Positions 30,599-41,199 are shown, numbered from the stretch's first letter. The stretch: DNA of 64,000 bases from Vibrio ulleungensis (GCF_016900875.1 NZ_JAFEUM010000006.1:213666-277665), one strand, 5' to 3'. Program-made: numbers and translations. Notes: generated by a model not told the origin, from the sequence alone.

Positions 30599-31384
30599 AT
30601 GAAGACACCATTGGTTATCAAATTAGGCGGAGCAGCATTAGAGTGTAGCAATACACTGCAGCAACTGTTTGGTGCGATCGAACACTACCAGGCTACTGCC
30701 AAGCAAGGTGTGATTTTGGTTCACGGCGGCGGTTATTTAGTGGATGAGCTATTAACTGGCCTTAAACTTGAGTCGGTGAAAAAGTCCGGTCTTCGCGTGA
30801 CACCAAAAGAGCAAATTAATTACGTTACCGGCGCGCTAGCAGGTACGGCGAATAAGCTATTGCAAGCTGAAGCAATTAAAGCGGGTGTTAAGAGTGTGGG
30901 GTTGAGTCTTGCTGATGCAGGCTTGACCGAAGTGACTCAACTGGACCCAGAACTGGGTCATGTCGGAAAAGCTCAGCCGGGGGATGCCAGTGCTGTGCAA
31001 GCGCTGCTTTCTTTAGGTATCACCCCAATCATTAGCTCAATAGGTATCACGGCAGATGGTGAACTCATGAATGTGAACGCTGACCAAGCGGCCGTCGCCA
31101 TTGCAGGCGCAGTCGATGGTGACTTGGTTCTTCTGTCAGACGTCAGCGGCGTGCTTGATGGTAAAGGCCATTTGATTCCGGCGCTAAACAGTGAGCAAGC
31201 CAACGCATTAATCGATGGCAAAGTGATCACCGAAGGCATGATTGTCAAGGTGCTTGCTGCACTCGATGCGGCACAAGAACTTGGTCGACCTATTCAAGTC
31301 GCAAGTTGGCGATACGTGGACAAACTCAACGCATTATTAGCGGGTGAAAGTGTAGGAACACAGTTTCTTCCGCAAGCAGATTAG
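30599..31384 (+). CDS. argB: Acetylglutamate kinase ArgB
   Basis: An amino-acid kinase that phosphorylates N-acetylglutamate. It has 261 residues from ATG 30599, preceded by AAAGGACA. A GTG at 30584 lacks such a site. Motifs are VIKLGGAAL at the N-terminus, [13 protein letters not shown] near 42, and [13 protein letters not shown] near 157. It follows argC after 53 bases and precedes argG after 79. Confidence 0.95.
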   Translation: MKTPLVIKLGGAALECSNTLQQLFGAIEHYQATAKQGVILVHGGGYLVDELLTGLKLESVKKSGLRVTPKEQINYVTGALAGTANKLLQAEAIKAGVKSVGLSLADAGLTEVTQLDPELGHVGKAQPGDASAVQALLSLGITPIISSIGITADGELMNVNADQAAVAIAGAVDGDLVLLSDVSGVLDGKGHLIPALNSEQANALIDGKVITEGMIVKVLAALDAAQELGRPIQVASWRYVDKLNALLAGESVGTQFLPQAD

Positions 31385-31463
31385 TAAACCTTAAAAAGCG
31401 AATTTGATGTAATAGCCCGAGACATGACCGCCAAGTCACCCTCGAGGCCCAAGGAGAAAAACT

Positions 31464-32672
31464 ATGAGTAAAGTAAATAAAGTGGTAGTTGCCTACTCAG
31501 GCGGTCTGGATACTTCTGTGATCATTCCATGGCTAAAAGAAAACTACGATTGTGAAGTGGTTGCGTTTGTTGCCGACGTTGGTCAGGGCGATCATGAGTT
31601 AGAGGGTGTGGAAGAAAAAGCCAAAGCATCTGGTGCATCAGAGTGTTATGTGGTTGACCTAAAAGAAGAAATGGTAGCTGATTACATTTTCCCTACCCTA
31701 AAAACTGGCGCATATTATGAAGGTAAGTACCTGTTAGGGACATCAATGGCGCGTCCTATCATTGCTAAAGCACAAGTGGAAGTTGCACGTAAAGTGGGCG
31801 CGGACGCATTGTGTCATGGCTGTACAGGTAAAGGTAACGACCAAGTGCGTTTCGAAGGCGCCTTTGCTGCGCTTGCCCCTGATTTAAAAGTGATTGCTCC
31901 GTGGCGTGAATGGGATCTTGTAAGCCGTGAAGAGTGTCTTGATTACCTTGCTGAGCGTAATATTCCGTGTGCAGCGTCTCTCACCAAAATTTACTCTCGT
32001 GACGCAAATGCATGGCACATTTCGACAGAAGGTGGCGTTCTAGAAGATACATGGAACGCTCCAAACGATGATTGCTGGGAGTGGACCGTTGATCCTGAGC
32101 AAGCGCCTAATGAAGCTGAATATGTCACTCTCAAAGTTGAGCAAGGCGAAATCGTTGCTGTCGATGGTGAAGAGATGACTCCGTACAACGCGTTGGTGTA
32201 CCTAAATGATAAAGGTGCAAAACACGGCGTTGGTCGTATCGATATTGTTGAAAACCGTCTTGTCGGCATGAAGTCTCGCGGCTGTTATGAAACTCCTGGT
32301 GGCACCATCATGATGGAAGCACTGCGCGCAGTAGAGCAACTGGTGCTGGATAAGACATCGTTTGAGTTCCGTGAAGAGCTAGGCATTAAAGCGGCGCACC
32401 TCGTCTATGATGGTCGCTGGTTTACTCCGCTATGTAACTCAATCATGGCTGCCGCTCAAGAGTTGGCAAAAGATGTCAATGGTGAGGTTGTGGTTAAGCT
32501 TTATAAAGGTCAAGCAGTGGTTACTCAAAAACGTTCTGACAACAGCCTGTACTCTGAAGAATTTGCCACTTTTGGGGAAGATGAAGTATACGACCAAAGC
32601 CACGCAGAAGGCTTCATTCGTTTGTTCTCACTGCCTTCTCGTATCCGCGCAATGAATAAAGCGCATAAGTAG
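31464..32672 (+). CDS. argG: Argininosuccinate synthase ArgG
   Basis: Condenses citrulline and aspartate using ATP. It has 402 residues. The N-type ATP pyrophosphatase P-loop [10 protein letters not shown] is at about 10-19, [15 protein letters not shown] near 118, and [11 protein letters not shown] near 270. A strong AAGGAGAAAA ribosome site is present. It ends the argCBG operon at a terminator. The carbamoyltransferase argF is not in the window. Confidence 0.97.
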   Translation: MSKVNKVVVAYSGGLDTSVIIPWLKENYDCEVVAFVADVGQGDHELEGVEEKAKASGASECYVVDLKEEMVADYIFPTLKTGAYYEGKYLLGTSMARPIIAKAQVEVARKVGADALCHGCTGKGNDQVRFEGAFAALAPDLKVIAPWREWDLVSREECLDYLAERNIPCAASLTKIYSRDANAWHISTEGGVLEDTWNAPNDDCWEWTVDPEQAPNEAEYVTLKVEQGEIVAVDGEEMTPYNALVYLNDKGAKHGVGRIDIVENRLVGMKSRGCYETPGGTIMMEALRAVEQLVLDKTSFEFREELGIKAAHLVYDGRWFTPLCNSIMAAAQELAKDVNGEVVVKLYKGQAVVTQKRSDNSLYSEEFATFGEDEVYDQSHAEGFIRLFSLPSRIRAMNKAHK

Positions 32673-32695
32673 TCAATCTATTTCTAGATAACTTT

Positions 32696-32733
32696 AAGGC
32701 CTGTACAAAATTGTACAGGCCTTTTCTTTTGCC
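32696..32733 (+). terminator. argCBG operon terminator
   Basis: The 13-bp perfect stem AAGGCCTGTACAA/TTGTACAGGCCTT is followed by TTTCTTTT. It separates argG from argH, so argH needs its own promoter. Confidence 0.88.
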
Positions 32734-32782
32734 ACGATGCGAGATTCTTTATCTCACCTAAATTAAATTTAAATGCACTATT

Positions 32783-32800
32783 TGTGAATAAGTATTAATT
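32783..32800. promoter_or_regulatory. ArgR box candidate upstream of argH
   Basis: TGTGAATAAGTATTAATT matches the left half of the ArgR consensus perfectly (TGAAT) and the A/T centre. A second, weaker half-site (TTGCATTTTA) follows directly. It lies about 135 bases before argH, in the region after the argG terminator. Confidence 0.5.
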
Positions 32801-32934
32801 AATTTGCATTTTAGTCTTTATTTTTATTCTGTTTTGCCGTACCTTAGCAGCATAAACCTCAGCGTGTGAATTTTGGCTAAAACAGCCTAAGACACAGCAG
32901 TTTAGAATGACTGAGCATTTTTAGGAGAGCGACT

Positions 32935-34809
32935 ATGGCATTGTGGGGCGGAAGATTTACCCAAGCGGCGGATACACGGTTTAAAGACTTTAACGATTCA
33001 CTTCGTTTTGACTACCGATTGGCCGAGCAAGACATCGTTGGTTCTATTGCTTGGTCTAAAGCGTTGTTGTCGGTCAATGTGCTTTCTGAAGAAGAGCAGC
33101 AGAGACTGGAGCTTGCGCTAAACGAGCTGAAACTCGAAGTTATGGAAGACCCTGAGCAGATCTTACGCTCTGATGCCGAAGACATTCACTCGTGGGTTGA
33201 GCAGCAGCTAATCCATAAAGTGGGTGACTTAGGCAAGAAACTCCACACAGGCCGTTCGCGTAATGACCAAGTCGCCACCGACCTTAAGCTATGGTGTCGC
33301 CAGCAAGGCAATCAACTGTTACTTGGACTGGATCGCCTGCAAGCGAAGCTAGTTGAAGTTGCTAAAGCTCACCAAGGTACGGTCTTACCTGGTTATACTC
33401 ACTTGCAACGTGCACAACCTGTGACGTTTGCTCACTGGTGTTTAGCCTATGTAGAAATGTTAGAGAGAGATTACTCAAGATTGAGTGATGCTATCCAACG
33501 TTTAGATACTTGCCCACTTGGTTCTGGCGCACTGGCGGGAACCGCCTACCCAATGGACAGAGAAAAACTGGCTCACAATTTGGGTTTTCATAGAGCGACT
33601 CGCAACAGCCTAGATTCTGTTTCCGACCGTGATCATGTGATGGAGCTAATGTCGATTGCTTCTTTGTCGATGCTGCACCTGTCGCGCCTTGCTGAAGATA
33701 TGATTTTTTATAACTCGGGTGAGTCAAACTTTATTGAACTCGCTGATACGGTCACCTCTGGCTCATCACTGATGCCACAGAAGAAAAACCCTGATGCGCT
33801 TGAACTAATCCGTGGTAAAACTGGCCGTGTTTATGGCGCGCTTGCCGCAATGATGATGACTGTTAAAGCGCTACCTCTTGCCTATAACAAAGATATGCAG
33901 GAAGACAAAGAAGGCCTATTCGATGCACTCGATACATGGAATGACTGTATGGAAATGGCCGCTCTGTGCTTTGAAGGCATTAAAGTGAACGGTGAGCGTA
34001 CTCTTGAGGCTGCGAAGCAGGGTTACGCTAACTCGACAGAGCTGGCTGACTACCTGGTTGCGAAAGGCATTCCATTTAGAGAGGCGCACCATATTGTGGG
34101 TGTTGCTGTAGTCGCCGCCATTGAGAAAGGCTGCGCACTGGAAGAGCTTTCGATCGAAGAGCTGCAGCAGTTCTCTGAGGTTATTGGCACCGATGTGTAC
34201 GACATATTAACCATCGACTCCTGCCTCGAGAAACGAAGTGCATTGGGCGGCGTGTCTCCAAAGCAAGTTGCGTTTGCCGTCGAACAAGCCGAAATTCGTA
34301 TCGAGCAGCGTGATAATGCGGGTGTGAAAGTGCGAGCGGCTCGTCTTACCGATATCGACGCGCTAGAAGGCATGGTGACTTACTGGGCTGGACTGGGTGA
34401 GAACTTACCAAGAACACGCAATGAGTTGGTGAGAGACATTGGTTCATTTGCGGTGGCAGAGCAAGGCGGTGAAGTCACTGGTTGCGCCTCGCTGTATGTG
34501 TATGACTCAGGCCTTGCAGAGATACGCTCGTTAGGTGTAGAAGCTGGCTGGCAAGGTCAAGGACAAGGCAGCGCGATTGTGTCGCATCTCGTGGACAAAG
34601 CGAAGCAGATGGCGATTAAAAAGGTGTTTGTGTTAACTCGTAGCCCAGAGTTCTTTATGAAGCAGAGCTTTATTCCAACGTCTAAAACCCTGCTACCTGA
34701 GAAAGTGCTTAAAGATTGTGAGCAGTGCCCTCGTCAACACGCGTGTGATGAAGTGGCTTTGGAAGTCAATTTGGATGAACAGCTGATTGCAAAAATGAGC
34801 GTTGCCTAG
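32935..34809 (+). CDS. argH: ArgH(A): argininosuccinate lyase fused to N-acetyltransferase
   Basis: A two-domain protein of 624 residues. Residues 1-460 are argininosuccinate lyase, with the fumarase/lyase signature [12 protein letters not shown] near 280 and [13 protein letters not shown] near 105. Residues about 462-624 form a GNAT acetyltransferase with the acetyl-CoA loop [10 protein letters not shown], and a short cysteine motif ([10 protein letters not shown]) near the C-terminus. Such ArgH(A) fusions are known from Moritella and vibrios, where the tail can supply N-acetylglutamate synthase, the first arginine step. No argA or argJ is seen in the window. Confidence 0.95.
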   Translation: MALWGGRFTQAADTRFKDFNDSLRFDYRLAEQDIVGSIAWSKALLSVNVLSEEEQQRLELALNELKLEVMEDPEQILRSDAEDIHSWVEQQLIHKVGDLGKKLHTGRSRNDQVATDLKLWCRQQGNQLLLGLDRLQAKLVEVAKAHQGTVLPGYTHLQRAQPVTFAHWCLAYVEMLERDYSRLSDAIQRLDTCPLGSGALAGTAYPMDREKLAHNLGFHRATRNSLDSVSDRDHVMELMSIASLSMLHLSRLAEDMIFYNSGESNFIELADTVTSGSSLMPQKKNPDALELIRGKTGRVYGALAAMMMTVKALPLAYNKDMQEDKEGLFDALDTWNDCMEMAALCFEGIKVNGERTLEAAKQGYANSTELADYLVAKGIPFREAHHIVGVAVVAAIEKGCALEELSIEELQQFSEVIGTDVYDILTIDSCLEKRSALGGVSPKQVAFAVEQAEIRIEQRDNAGVKVRAARLTDIDALEGMVTYWAGLGENLPRTRNELVRDIGSFAVAEQGGEVTGCASLYVYDSGLAEIRSLGVEAGWQGQGQGSAIVSHLVDKAKQMAIKKVFVLTRSPEFFMKQSFIPTSKTLLPEKVLKDCEQCPRQHACDEVALEVNLDEQLIAKMSVA

Positions 34810-34952
34810 CGGGTCAAAATTAATTTGTGCTGTAACTGATTATATTCTCTGACAAATTAAAAAAAATGACGTTTTTATGAACTCATTTGGGAACCTAATC
34901 GTAGAAGCAGTGTCTTAATTAATACCACTGCTTTTTCTTAGATGAATCTAAG

Positions 34953-34992
34953 AAGCCCCGTACCGACTTGGTACGGGGCTTTTCTTTTTTTT
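34953..34992 (+). terminator. argH terminator
   Basis: The 12-bp stem AAGCCCCGTACC/GGTACGGGGCTT has a 5-base loop and is followed by TTTCTTTTTTTT. A small TCTTAGAT/ATCTAAGA hairpin lies just before it. Confidence 0.88.
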
Positions 34993-35011
34993 GCTGGGGT
35001 GTTCTCGCTTA

Positions 35012-35743
35012 CTAAGCGCCTAAGTAGACATCCAACTCTTCGCTGCCACCAATGTGCTTGCCACCAATAAAGACCTGAGGCACGGTTTCTCGACCTGTTA
35101 CAGCGCGAAGCGTAATGCTGGTTGCATCTTTGCCTAACACTATCTCTTCGTATTGAAGGTTATTGTCGATAAGTGCTTGCTTAGCCTTCATGCAAAATGA
35201 GCAGCCCGGCTTACTGAATACGGTGATTGCGTCTTGCACTTTATGTTCTGGGGCAATGTACTCTAGCATAGTGTCTGCATCAGAGACTTTGAACGGGTCA
35301 CCTGGCTCGTTAGGTTCGATAAACATCTTCTCTACTACGCCATTTTTAACCAGCATACTGTAGCGCCACGAGCGCTTGCCAAAACCAAGATCGTTTTTAT
35401 CTACTAACAGCCCCATTCCGTCAGTGAACTCACCATTTCCATCAGGAATAAAGGTGATGTTGTCTGCTTCTTGATCGTCTTTCCAAGCATTCATTACGAA
35501 GGTGTCGTTCACCGAAACACATACGATGTCGTCAACACCATGCTCTTTAAACACCGAATGCAACTCATTGTAGCGAGGCAGGTGAGTGGATGAGCAGGTA
35601 GGGGTAAATGCCCCTGGAAGACTGAATAGGATCACTGTTTTGTCTTTGAAAAGCTCATCAGTGGTAATGTTGACCCATTGATCACCTTGGCGGGTTGGGA
35701 AAGTCACTTGCGGTACGGCCTTGCCTTCTTTTGAGCTAAACAT
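35012..35743 (-). CDS. Peroxiredoxin 5-glutaredoxin fusion peroxidase
   Basis: A glutathione-dependent peroxidase that reduces hydrogen peroxide and organic peroxides. It has 243 residues. Residues 1-165 are an atypical peroxiredoxin (AhpC/TSA, Prx5 type) with the peroxidatic cysteine in [12 protein letters not shown] near 49. Residues 170-243 are a glutaredoxin with the CSFC redox motif in [12 protein letters not shown] and the TVPQVFIGG glutathione site. The built-in glutaredoxin recycles the peroxiredoxin, as in the Haemophilus hybrid enzyme. It is divergent from oxyR and shares a spacer with an OxyR operator, so it is very probably in the OxyR regulon. Confidence 0.93.
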   Translation of the reverse strand: MFSSKEGKAVPQVTFPTRQGDQWVNITTDELFKDKTVILFSLPGAFTPTCSSTHLPRYNELHSVFKEHGVDDIVCVSVNDTFVMNAWKDDQEADNITFIPDGNGEFTDGMGLLVDKNDLGFGKRSWRYSMLVKNGVVEKMFIEPNEPGDPFKVSDADTMLEYIAPEHKVQDAITVFSKPGCSFCMKAKQALIDNNLQYEEIVLGKDATSITLRAVTGRETVPQVFIGGKHIGGSEELDVYLGA

Positions 35744-35824
35744 GATGCGTTCCTTTATAAAAGTTCTAAATAAGCACTTGCGCTTTGATAGGGACAGTAT
35801 CGCTCAATTATGTTGATAGGTACA

Positions 35825-35861
35825 ATTGTTTGGTGCTATGGTTTTGATAGATATTGACTAT
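35825..35861. promoter_or_regulatory. OxyR operator, prx-grx/oxyR spacer
   Basis: Four tetranucleotides sit at exact 7-base spacing: ATTG (35825-35828), CTAT (35836-35839), ATAG (35847-35850) and CTAT (35858-35861). The tetrameric OxyR consensus is ATAG-N7-CTAT-N7-ATAG-N7-CTAT, so only one base differs in the tetranucleotides. Its end is 12 bases before the chosen oxyR start, which fits autorepression and activation of the divergent peroxidase. Confidence 0.78.
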
Positions 35862-35873
35862 GGAATCGATGGC

Positions 35874-36761
35874 GTGAATTTAAGAGATTTAGAGTACCTT
35901 GTTGCTTTATCGGAGCATCAACATTTTCGCAAGGCTGCAGAGGCGTGTTTTGTGAGCCAGCCTACGCTGAGTGGACAAATCAAAAAGTTGGAAGATGAGC
36001 TCGGTAGTAGCTTGTTAGAGCGCAGTAGCCGCAAGGTGTTGTTTACCGATGTCGGTGAACAGTTGGTCGCTCAAGCGCGGACCATTCTTGGGGAGGTTCG
36101 CCGATTCAAAGAGATGGCAAGCAGCCAGGGCGATGCCATGGAAGGACCTATACAGATTGGTTTTATTCCAACGGTTGGTCCTTATCTACTGCCTAAAATC
36201 GTACCAGGGCTAAAGGCTCAGTTTCCACAGTTGGAGCTGTTTCTGCACGAGGCACAGACTCATATTTTGGTCGAACAACTGCAAGAAGGAAAGCTCGATT
36301 GTGTGGTTTTAGCGCAGGTCGAAGAGACGCAAATATTTAGAGAGATTCAGCTATTTGACGAGCCGATGATGCTTGCTGTACCCGATACGCACCCTTGGAG
36401 CGAACGCACAGAAATTGAGATGCAGGAGCTTAATGGCAAGACCGTATTATCGCTGGGCGATGGACATTGCCTGCGAGACCAAGCGTTAGGGTATTGCTTT
36501 GCAGCTGGCGCTGAAGACGATCAAAGCTTTAAAGCCACCAGTTTAGAAACGCTACGAAATATGGTTGCGGCAGGCGGAGGGATCACCTTATTGCCTCAAC
36601 TTGCTGTACCTGAGCAGCGTGTTAAAGATGGAGTGTGTTATCTAAAAGCAGATACACCGGTGCCATCGAGAAGCATTGTACTGGCTTACCGACCGGGTTC
36701 GCCCTTTAAAGCCAAGTTTGAGCAGTTGGCCAAATCAATTGCTTCGCTTATTACGTTTTAG
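35874..36761 (+). CDS. oxyR: Hydrogen-peroxide-sensing regulator OxyR
   Basis: A LysR-type regulator of 295 residues that activates peroxide defence when its two cysteines form a disulfide. The start is placed at GTG 35874, giving the standard MNLRDLEYLVALSEHQHF N-terminus. The longer frame from 35826 would translate through the operator. The helix-turn-helix is at about 18-37 (AAEACFVSQPTLSGQIKKLE). The redox cysteines lie in DGHCLRDQALGYC (about residues 199 and 208 in E. coli numbering). The peroxide-binding region TVGPYLLPKIVP is also present. Confidence 0.93.
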   Translation: MNLRDLEYLVALSEHQHFRKAAEACFVSQPTLSGQIKKLEDELGSSLLERSSRKVLFTDVGEQLVAQARTILGEVRRFKEMASSQGDAMEGPIQIGFIPTVGPYLLPKIVPGLKAQFPQLELFLHEAQTHILVEQLQEGKLDCVVLAQVEETQIFREIQLFDEPMMLAVPDTHPWSERTEIEMQELNGKTVLSLGDGHCLRDQALGYCFAAGAEDDQSFKATSLETLRNMVAAGGGITLLPQLAVPEQRVKDGVCYLKADTPVPSRSIVLAYRPGSPFKAKFEQLAKSIASLITF

Positions 36762-36845
36762 TCAGATATTTTTACCGGTCAACGCAATTACCTGACCAGT
36801 TGATTACTTCGATTGGTATTGAATCTTTGAACTCAATACCAAGAT

Positions 36846-36871
36846 AAAAAAAGCCCTCTATCAAAGAGGGC
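36846..36871 (-). terminator. mrcA terminator
   Basis: The stem GCCCTCT/AGAGGGC has a 5-base loop at 36853-36871. On the minus strand it is followed by six or seven T residues. It lies in the gap between convergent oxyR and mrcA. Confidence 0.8.
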
Positions 36872-36908
36872 AATCATTTAATTAGAGCGTTAGTTAGGTT
36901 TAGTAAAC

Positions 36909-39503
36909 CTAGAACAGAGAGCCGTCGTCTTCCGTCTCTTCGTCATCATCCCCACCGATAAATAGATCATCAGAGAATGTGTCACGATCTTTAGAGATTG
37001 ACTCCGTTGGCTCTGTGCCTCTCAAAAAGTATTCCATTCGAGACGTTTCGTCGGTTTTGTGCGTCAGCAGTCCTGTTTCACGGTCGATACGAGCGCGTAC
37101 AATATCGTTCGGCACTTTTGAACGTTGTGCCGGTACGTCCGCCAGCGCTACTTTCATGTAGTCAATCCATGCTGGTTGTGCTGTTTTCGCGCCTGCTTCT
37201 CCACCGCTGACCTGCTCATTTGCGGCGAAATTTTTGTTCACTGCAGTACGGCCTAGATCGCGATTGTGCGCATCAAAACCAACCCATGATACAGCCACTA
37301 CACCTGGCCCGTAGCCACTGTACCAAGCATCTTTTGAACTGTTGGTGGTACCGGTTTTACCACCGACATCACGTCGTTTCAGTGCCTGAGCTCTAAAACC
37401 AGTACCATTCCAGCCTGTGTTTTTCGCCCAGTTTCCGCCACCCCATACATTGCTGTATAGCATTTCGCGCACTAAAAATGCCGTTTGCTCAGTGATGACT
37501 TGTGGCGCATATACGGTTTCTTCGTGGCCAACAAATTCGTGGACGTCCTGTTCATTGAACTCTTCGCCACCTTCTGACTCAGTAACCAGCGGCGTGCAGT
37601 CTTTGCGACAGATTTCAACTGGTGCTGCTTGGAACTCAATATCACCAAACGGAGTTTCTACACGATCAATGATATAGGGTTCGACGTAGTAGCCGCCGTT
37701 GGCAAAGACAGAGTAACCTTGGGCCATTTGCAATGGCGTTAAGCTACCAGCACCCAAGGCAATGGTTTCAGAACGTGGCAGTTTATCCAGCTCAAAGCCA
37801 AATCGCGTTAAGTAATCGCGTGTCTCGTCCAGTCCAACATGGCGTAGTGTGCGAACGGCCATGACGTTTTTAGATTGTGCTAAGCCAATGCGCAAGCGCG
37901 TTGGACCTAAGTAGGTCGGTGGAGAGTTTTTTGGTCGCCAAGCTGTACCAGCACTTTGGTCCCATTGGTTAATGGGGGTGTCGTTAATTAGAGAGGCCAG
38001 TGTCAGTCCCGAATCCAGCGCAGCAGAGTAGATGAAAGGCTTGATGCTCGAGCCGACTTGTCTAACCGACTGCGTAGCGCGATTAAATTTGTTGTGCACA
38101 AAGTTAAAGCCACCCACGAGCGACAGTATTTGTCCATTTTCTGGGTTCATCGCCACAAAAGCGGTATTGGCAGCTGGGACTTGGCTAAGCTTCCAAGCAG
38201 TAACCACTTGTTGCTCTTCAAATACCCCTTCTTCTATTTCGACCAGTTGTTGTTCTGTCTGTTTTGGGTAAACCCAGATTTGCTCGCCCGCGGCAGCAAT
38301 GTCGGCAGCGACTTTAGGCGCTGGACCTTGACGAGTGTCGGTTAAGAAGCGGCGAGCCCACTTAATATCATCCCACTCTAAGGTATGTGTACCTTGCCCC
38401 TTTACAAATACGCGAAGCGCTTTTTCTTGAACCTCAACAATGGCGGCTGGACGCAATTGACCGTAGCTTGGTTGCGTACGCAGCGCTTTGACGATTTCAG
38501 CCTCAGAGAATGACGGTTGATCGCTTTTCCACAGTTCGCGCTCGGCACCGCGATAACCGTGACGAAGGTCGTAAGCCATTAGGTTGTTGATTGCTGCGTC
38601 AGTCGCAGCAGCTTGCTGCTTGGCATCGATAGTTGTGAAAACGCGCATTCCAGATGTGTAGGCGGATTCTTCTCCGTATTTATCGACCATCCATGCACGT
38701 GCAATTTCGGCCACGTAAGGTGCACGGACTTCAATTTCGGCGCCATAAGACTTGCCATTAAACTCCTCTTCTCGAGCGGCGTCATGTTCGGCTTGCGATA
38801 TTTTATTTTCTGACAACATACGCGCCAAAACTACATTTCGTCGAGTGGTGGCGCGGTCGGTCGAATAAATCGGGTTCATGGTCGATGGCGCTTTAGGAAG
38901 GCCAGCAATAAGCGCAAGCTCACCCAAACTTAGGTCGGTCAGTTCGCGTCCAAAGTAGACTTGAGCTGCGGCACCTACCCCGTAAGAGCGATGCCCTAAG
39001 TAGATTTTGTTGAGGTAGAGCTCAAGGATTTCTTCTTTTGTCAGCAGTTGTTCGATGTGTACCGCAATGAAAATCTCTTTAATTTTCCGCATGATGCGCT
39101 TGTCGTTGGTCAGGAAGAAGTTTCTTGCCAACTGCTGCGTAATGGTACTCGCACCTTCTTTTAGACTGCCTGAGGTCGCGACAACAATGGCTGCCCGAGT
39201 CATACCTATTGGGTCAAATCCAAAGTGGTCGTAGAAACGACTGTCTTCGGTGGCAATAACCGCGTCAATCAACTCTTGAGGCATTTGATCGAGTTTTAGC
39301 GGAATACGTCGCTTTTCACCAAACTGCGCAATCAGTTTGCCTTCTTTGCTGTAAACCTGCATAGGCGTTTGAAGTTGCACGTCTTTTAATACGGCAACAT
39401 CTGGAAACTGTGGCTTGAGATAAAAATAGAGGCCAACTGTGGTCCCTATCCCAAGAACGATGCAAAACAGTGCAAGCAGCGCTGTGATCTTTATGAACTT
39501 CAC
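36909..39503 (-). CDS. mrcA: Penicillin-binding protein 1A (bifunctional class A PBP)
   Basis: An inner-membrane peptidoglycan synthase of 864 residues. It has an N-terminal anchor helix (about 8-27), a glycosyltransferase GT51 domain with the catalytic glutamate in ATEDSRFYDH near 86 and EGASTITQQLARNFF, an OB-like insertion, and a transpeptidase domain with the active serine in GSSIKPF near 485 and the GGKTGTTN motif. The start GTG 39503, with AAGGATT upstream, gives the family MKFIKITALL N-terminus. The acidic C-terminal tail is rich in D and E. It is divergent from pilM, the classic mrcA/pilM arrangement. Confidence 0.95.
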   Translation of the reverse strand: MKFIKITALLALFCIVLGIGTTVGLYFYLKPQFPDVAVLKDVQLQTPMQVYSKEGKLIAQFGEKRRIPLKLDQMPQELIDAVIATEDSRFYDHFGFDPIGMTRAAIVVATSGSLKEGASTITQQLARNFFLTNDKRIMRKIKEIFIAVHIEQLLTKEEILELYLNKIYLGHRSYGVGAAAQVYFGRELTDLSLGELALIAGLPKAPSTMNPIYSTDRATTRRNVVLARMLSENKISQAEHDAAREEEFNGKSYGAEIEVRAPYVAEIARAWMVDKYGEESAYTSGMRVFTTIDAKQQAAATDAAINNLMAYDLRHGYRGAERELWKSDQPSFSEAEIVKALRTQPSYGQLRPAAIVEVQEKALRVFVKGQGTHTLEWDDIKWARRFLTDTRQGPAPKVAADIAAAGEQIWVYPKQTEQQLVEIEEGVFEEQQVVTAWKLSQVPAANTAFVAMNPENGQILSLVGGFNFVHNKFNRATQSVRQVGSSIKPFIYSAALDSGLTLASLINDTPINQWDQSAGTAWRPKNSPPTYLGPTRLRIGLAQSKNVMAVRTLRHVGLDETRDYLTRFGFELDKLPRSETIALGAGSLTPLQMAQGYSVFANGGYYVEPYIIDRVETPFGDIEFQAAPVEICRKDCTPLVTESEGGEEFNEQDVHEFVGHEETVYAPQVITEQTAFLVREMLYSNVWGGGNWAKNTGWNGTGFRAQALKRRDVGGKTGTTNSSKDAWYSGYGPGVVAVSWVGFDAHNRDLGRTAVNKNFAANEQVSGGEAGAKTAQPAWIDYMKVALADVPAQRSKVPNDIVRARIDRETGLLTHKTDETSRMEYFLRGTEPTESISKDRDTFSDDLFIGGDDDEETEDDGSLF

Positions 39504-39638
39504 CGAGTAATCCTTGATTGTGTGGCTACAACTCGATTCCAAATCGAGTACATAAATAGTAGTTCTTAAGGGCGCATTTTAACCGCTTTTGAGTGGTTAA
39601 TCTTTATTTTTTACCAAGAGTTAACAAAAGGATGCGTT

Positions 39639-40625
39639 ATGGTCAGCAATGCATTGATAGGTCTAGAGTTTGATGAGCATCAATTGTCAGCAGTTGTATT
39701 GGAGTGCAAACGTAAACGGTGGCAAGTCGTCGGGCGGTATCGACAAGAGTATGGGCAACGTATCCCTTTATTTGAGGAGCCAGTAAAACTTGCACCACTG
39801 CTTGCTCAATTTAAAAAGTTACGTAAGCAGATTCCGAATAAGTTAAAACGCGTAGCCCTAGTTCTGCCTGATTACTGGGTGATGCAAAAAAATTTGCAAG
39901 TGGCTACCGGAATGACGGAGCAAGAAACGTACGAGAACTTATGTCATCAGCTGTCTGATGCTCCGATTAATGTTCACGATGTTGCGATGGACTTCTACTC
40001 GGAGCGAGCTGAAACAGCGCCGCGTGGTCTGGAGAGCTTCTCAACGATGATGCAGTCTGTACGGGTGCTGACACTCAAAAAACGAATTCAATCAACCCTG
40101 ATCAATCAGCTTCAACGAGCTGGATTCATCGCGCTCTTTTTTGCTCCTCATACTCACGCATTGATGGCAACGAATCACTGGGCCAATCAGCAGAGTCCCC
40201 AGCCGTGGTTGAGTTTGCATTTGGGCCAAACACAATGGAGCGCAGTGGCCAGTGATGAGTCCCTTTGTCGTTACTGGCAGCACTCTCAATTGCAACTTTG
40301 TGGAGAGCATTCACCGTATCAATTTGAGCGAGATCATGTGGTGTCGTCATTAAGTAAAGTTCTGCTGCAAATGGAGCTTTCTATTGAGACCAAGTCCAAA
40401 GCCGAAAAACAGGGAGTGTGGCTAAGCTGTGATTTTGATTCTGAGCTCCACCTTTTGCAACGTTTGGAAAATGCTCACCTTGACGTTCAGCCATTGCCCA
40501 CTCATATCGATGATTCGGATGTTGAGCTGGCGATTGCTCCGTTAACGGGCGAGCGCTTGATGTTACTCGCAACTGGGGCTGCCTTGTGCGCTATTGCATG
40601 GAAAGCACATCATGCGCTGGGTTGA
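39639..40625 (+). CDS. pilM: Type IV pilus inner-membrane platform protein PilM
   Basis: A cytoplasmic actin-like protein that binds the PilN N-terminus and links the pilus motor to the alignment complex. It has 328 residues, close to the usual length. The N-terminal GLEFDEHQLSAVVLE corresponds to the actin-fold first strands. Nucleotide-site residues are weakly conserved by eye, and the protein looks more diverged than its neighbours outside the operon. It is the first gene of pilMNOPQ, and its end overlaps pilN by 14 bases. It is divergent from mrcA, as in other gammaproteobacteria. Confidence 0.85.
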   Translation: MVSNALIGLEFDEHQLSAVVLECKRKRWQVVGRYRQEYGQRIPLFEEPVKLAPLLAQFKKLRKQIPNKLKRVALVLPDYWVMQKNLQVATGMTEQETYENLCHQLSDAPINVHDVAMDFYSERAETAPRGLESFSTMMQSVRVLTLKKRIQSTLINQLQRAGFIALFFAPHTHALMATNHWANQQSPQPWLSLHLGQTQWSAVASDESLCRYWQHSQLQLCGEHSPYQFERDHVVSSLSKVLLQMELSIETKSKAEKQGVWLSCDFDSELHLLQRLENAHLDVQPLPTHIDDSDVELAIAPLTGERLMLLATGAALCAIAWKAHHALG

Positions 40626-41199
40626 GGTTAATCTCGTTGATTGGCGAGAAGCGGCACGTAAGCAAGCTTTGGTGCGTTGGGCGTTAGTCTCGTTCTGCAC
40701 AGCGAGTACGGTTCTGGCGGTTGCACTTTGGCAGAGTAAAGAGTTAAAGCACAGGCTCGATGGAGTGCAGTCACATATTGATGTGCTAGACAGTCGAATA
40801 GCCGCTTTGCAGTCGCAGCAAGAAGGGTTTAAAGAACTAGAGCAAGAGTGGCAAAAACTGACAACGTTTGAGCGCTATACAGCCAAGCTGATTGAGCGGC
40901 GTTTATGGTGGTCGCAATTTTTGCACGCGCTGCCTCAATGGATTGTGAGTGACGTCTATTTGCAGCGATTGGACTACCACTTTCCAAAAGTGAGTGGGCA
41001 AGGTATTGCGTTTAGCTCACAGGGACTGACGGCGCTGCTCTCTCGAATGACCACTTCCTCACAGGTTTCGTCAGTTCGCTTGGACAACGTTACGCACGAT
41101 GTTCATTGGCTTGGATTGACTGGTAGTCGCTTTCAGATCCATTTCGAATCTGTGCCGATCCTTTCTACTCCTTCGTCAATGAGCCACCACAGTGATTGA
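40612..41199 (+). CDS. pilN: Type IV pilus alignment protein PilN
   Basis: A bitopic inner-membrane protein of 195 residues whose short cytoplasmic N-terminus (MRWVEVNLVDWREAARKQ) binds PilM. The sequence VNLVDWRE is a variant of the usual INLLPWRE. The membrane helix is at about 21-42, followed by a coiled coil (45-85) and a periplasmic ferredoxin-like domain that pairs with PilO. The start ATG 40612 lies inside the end of pilM. Confidence 0.85.
   Translation: MRWVEVNLVDWREAARKQALVRWALVSFCTASTVLAVALWQSKELKHRLDGVQSHIDVLDSRIAALQSQQEGFKELEQEWQKLTTFERYTAKLIERRLWWSQFLHALPQWIVSDVYLQRLDYHFPKVSGQGIAFSSQGLTALLSRMTTSSQVSSVRLDNVTHDVHWLGLTGSRFQIHFESVPILSTPSSMSHHSD

Noticed and set aside
35826..35873. 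Longer N-terminus for OxyR
   Set aside because: It would place the OxyR operator inside the coding sequence and add 16 residues absent from the family.
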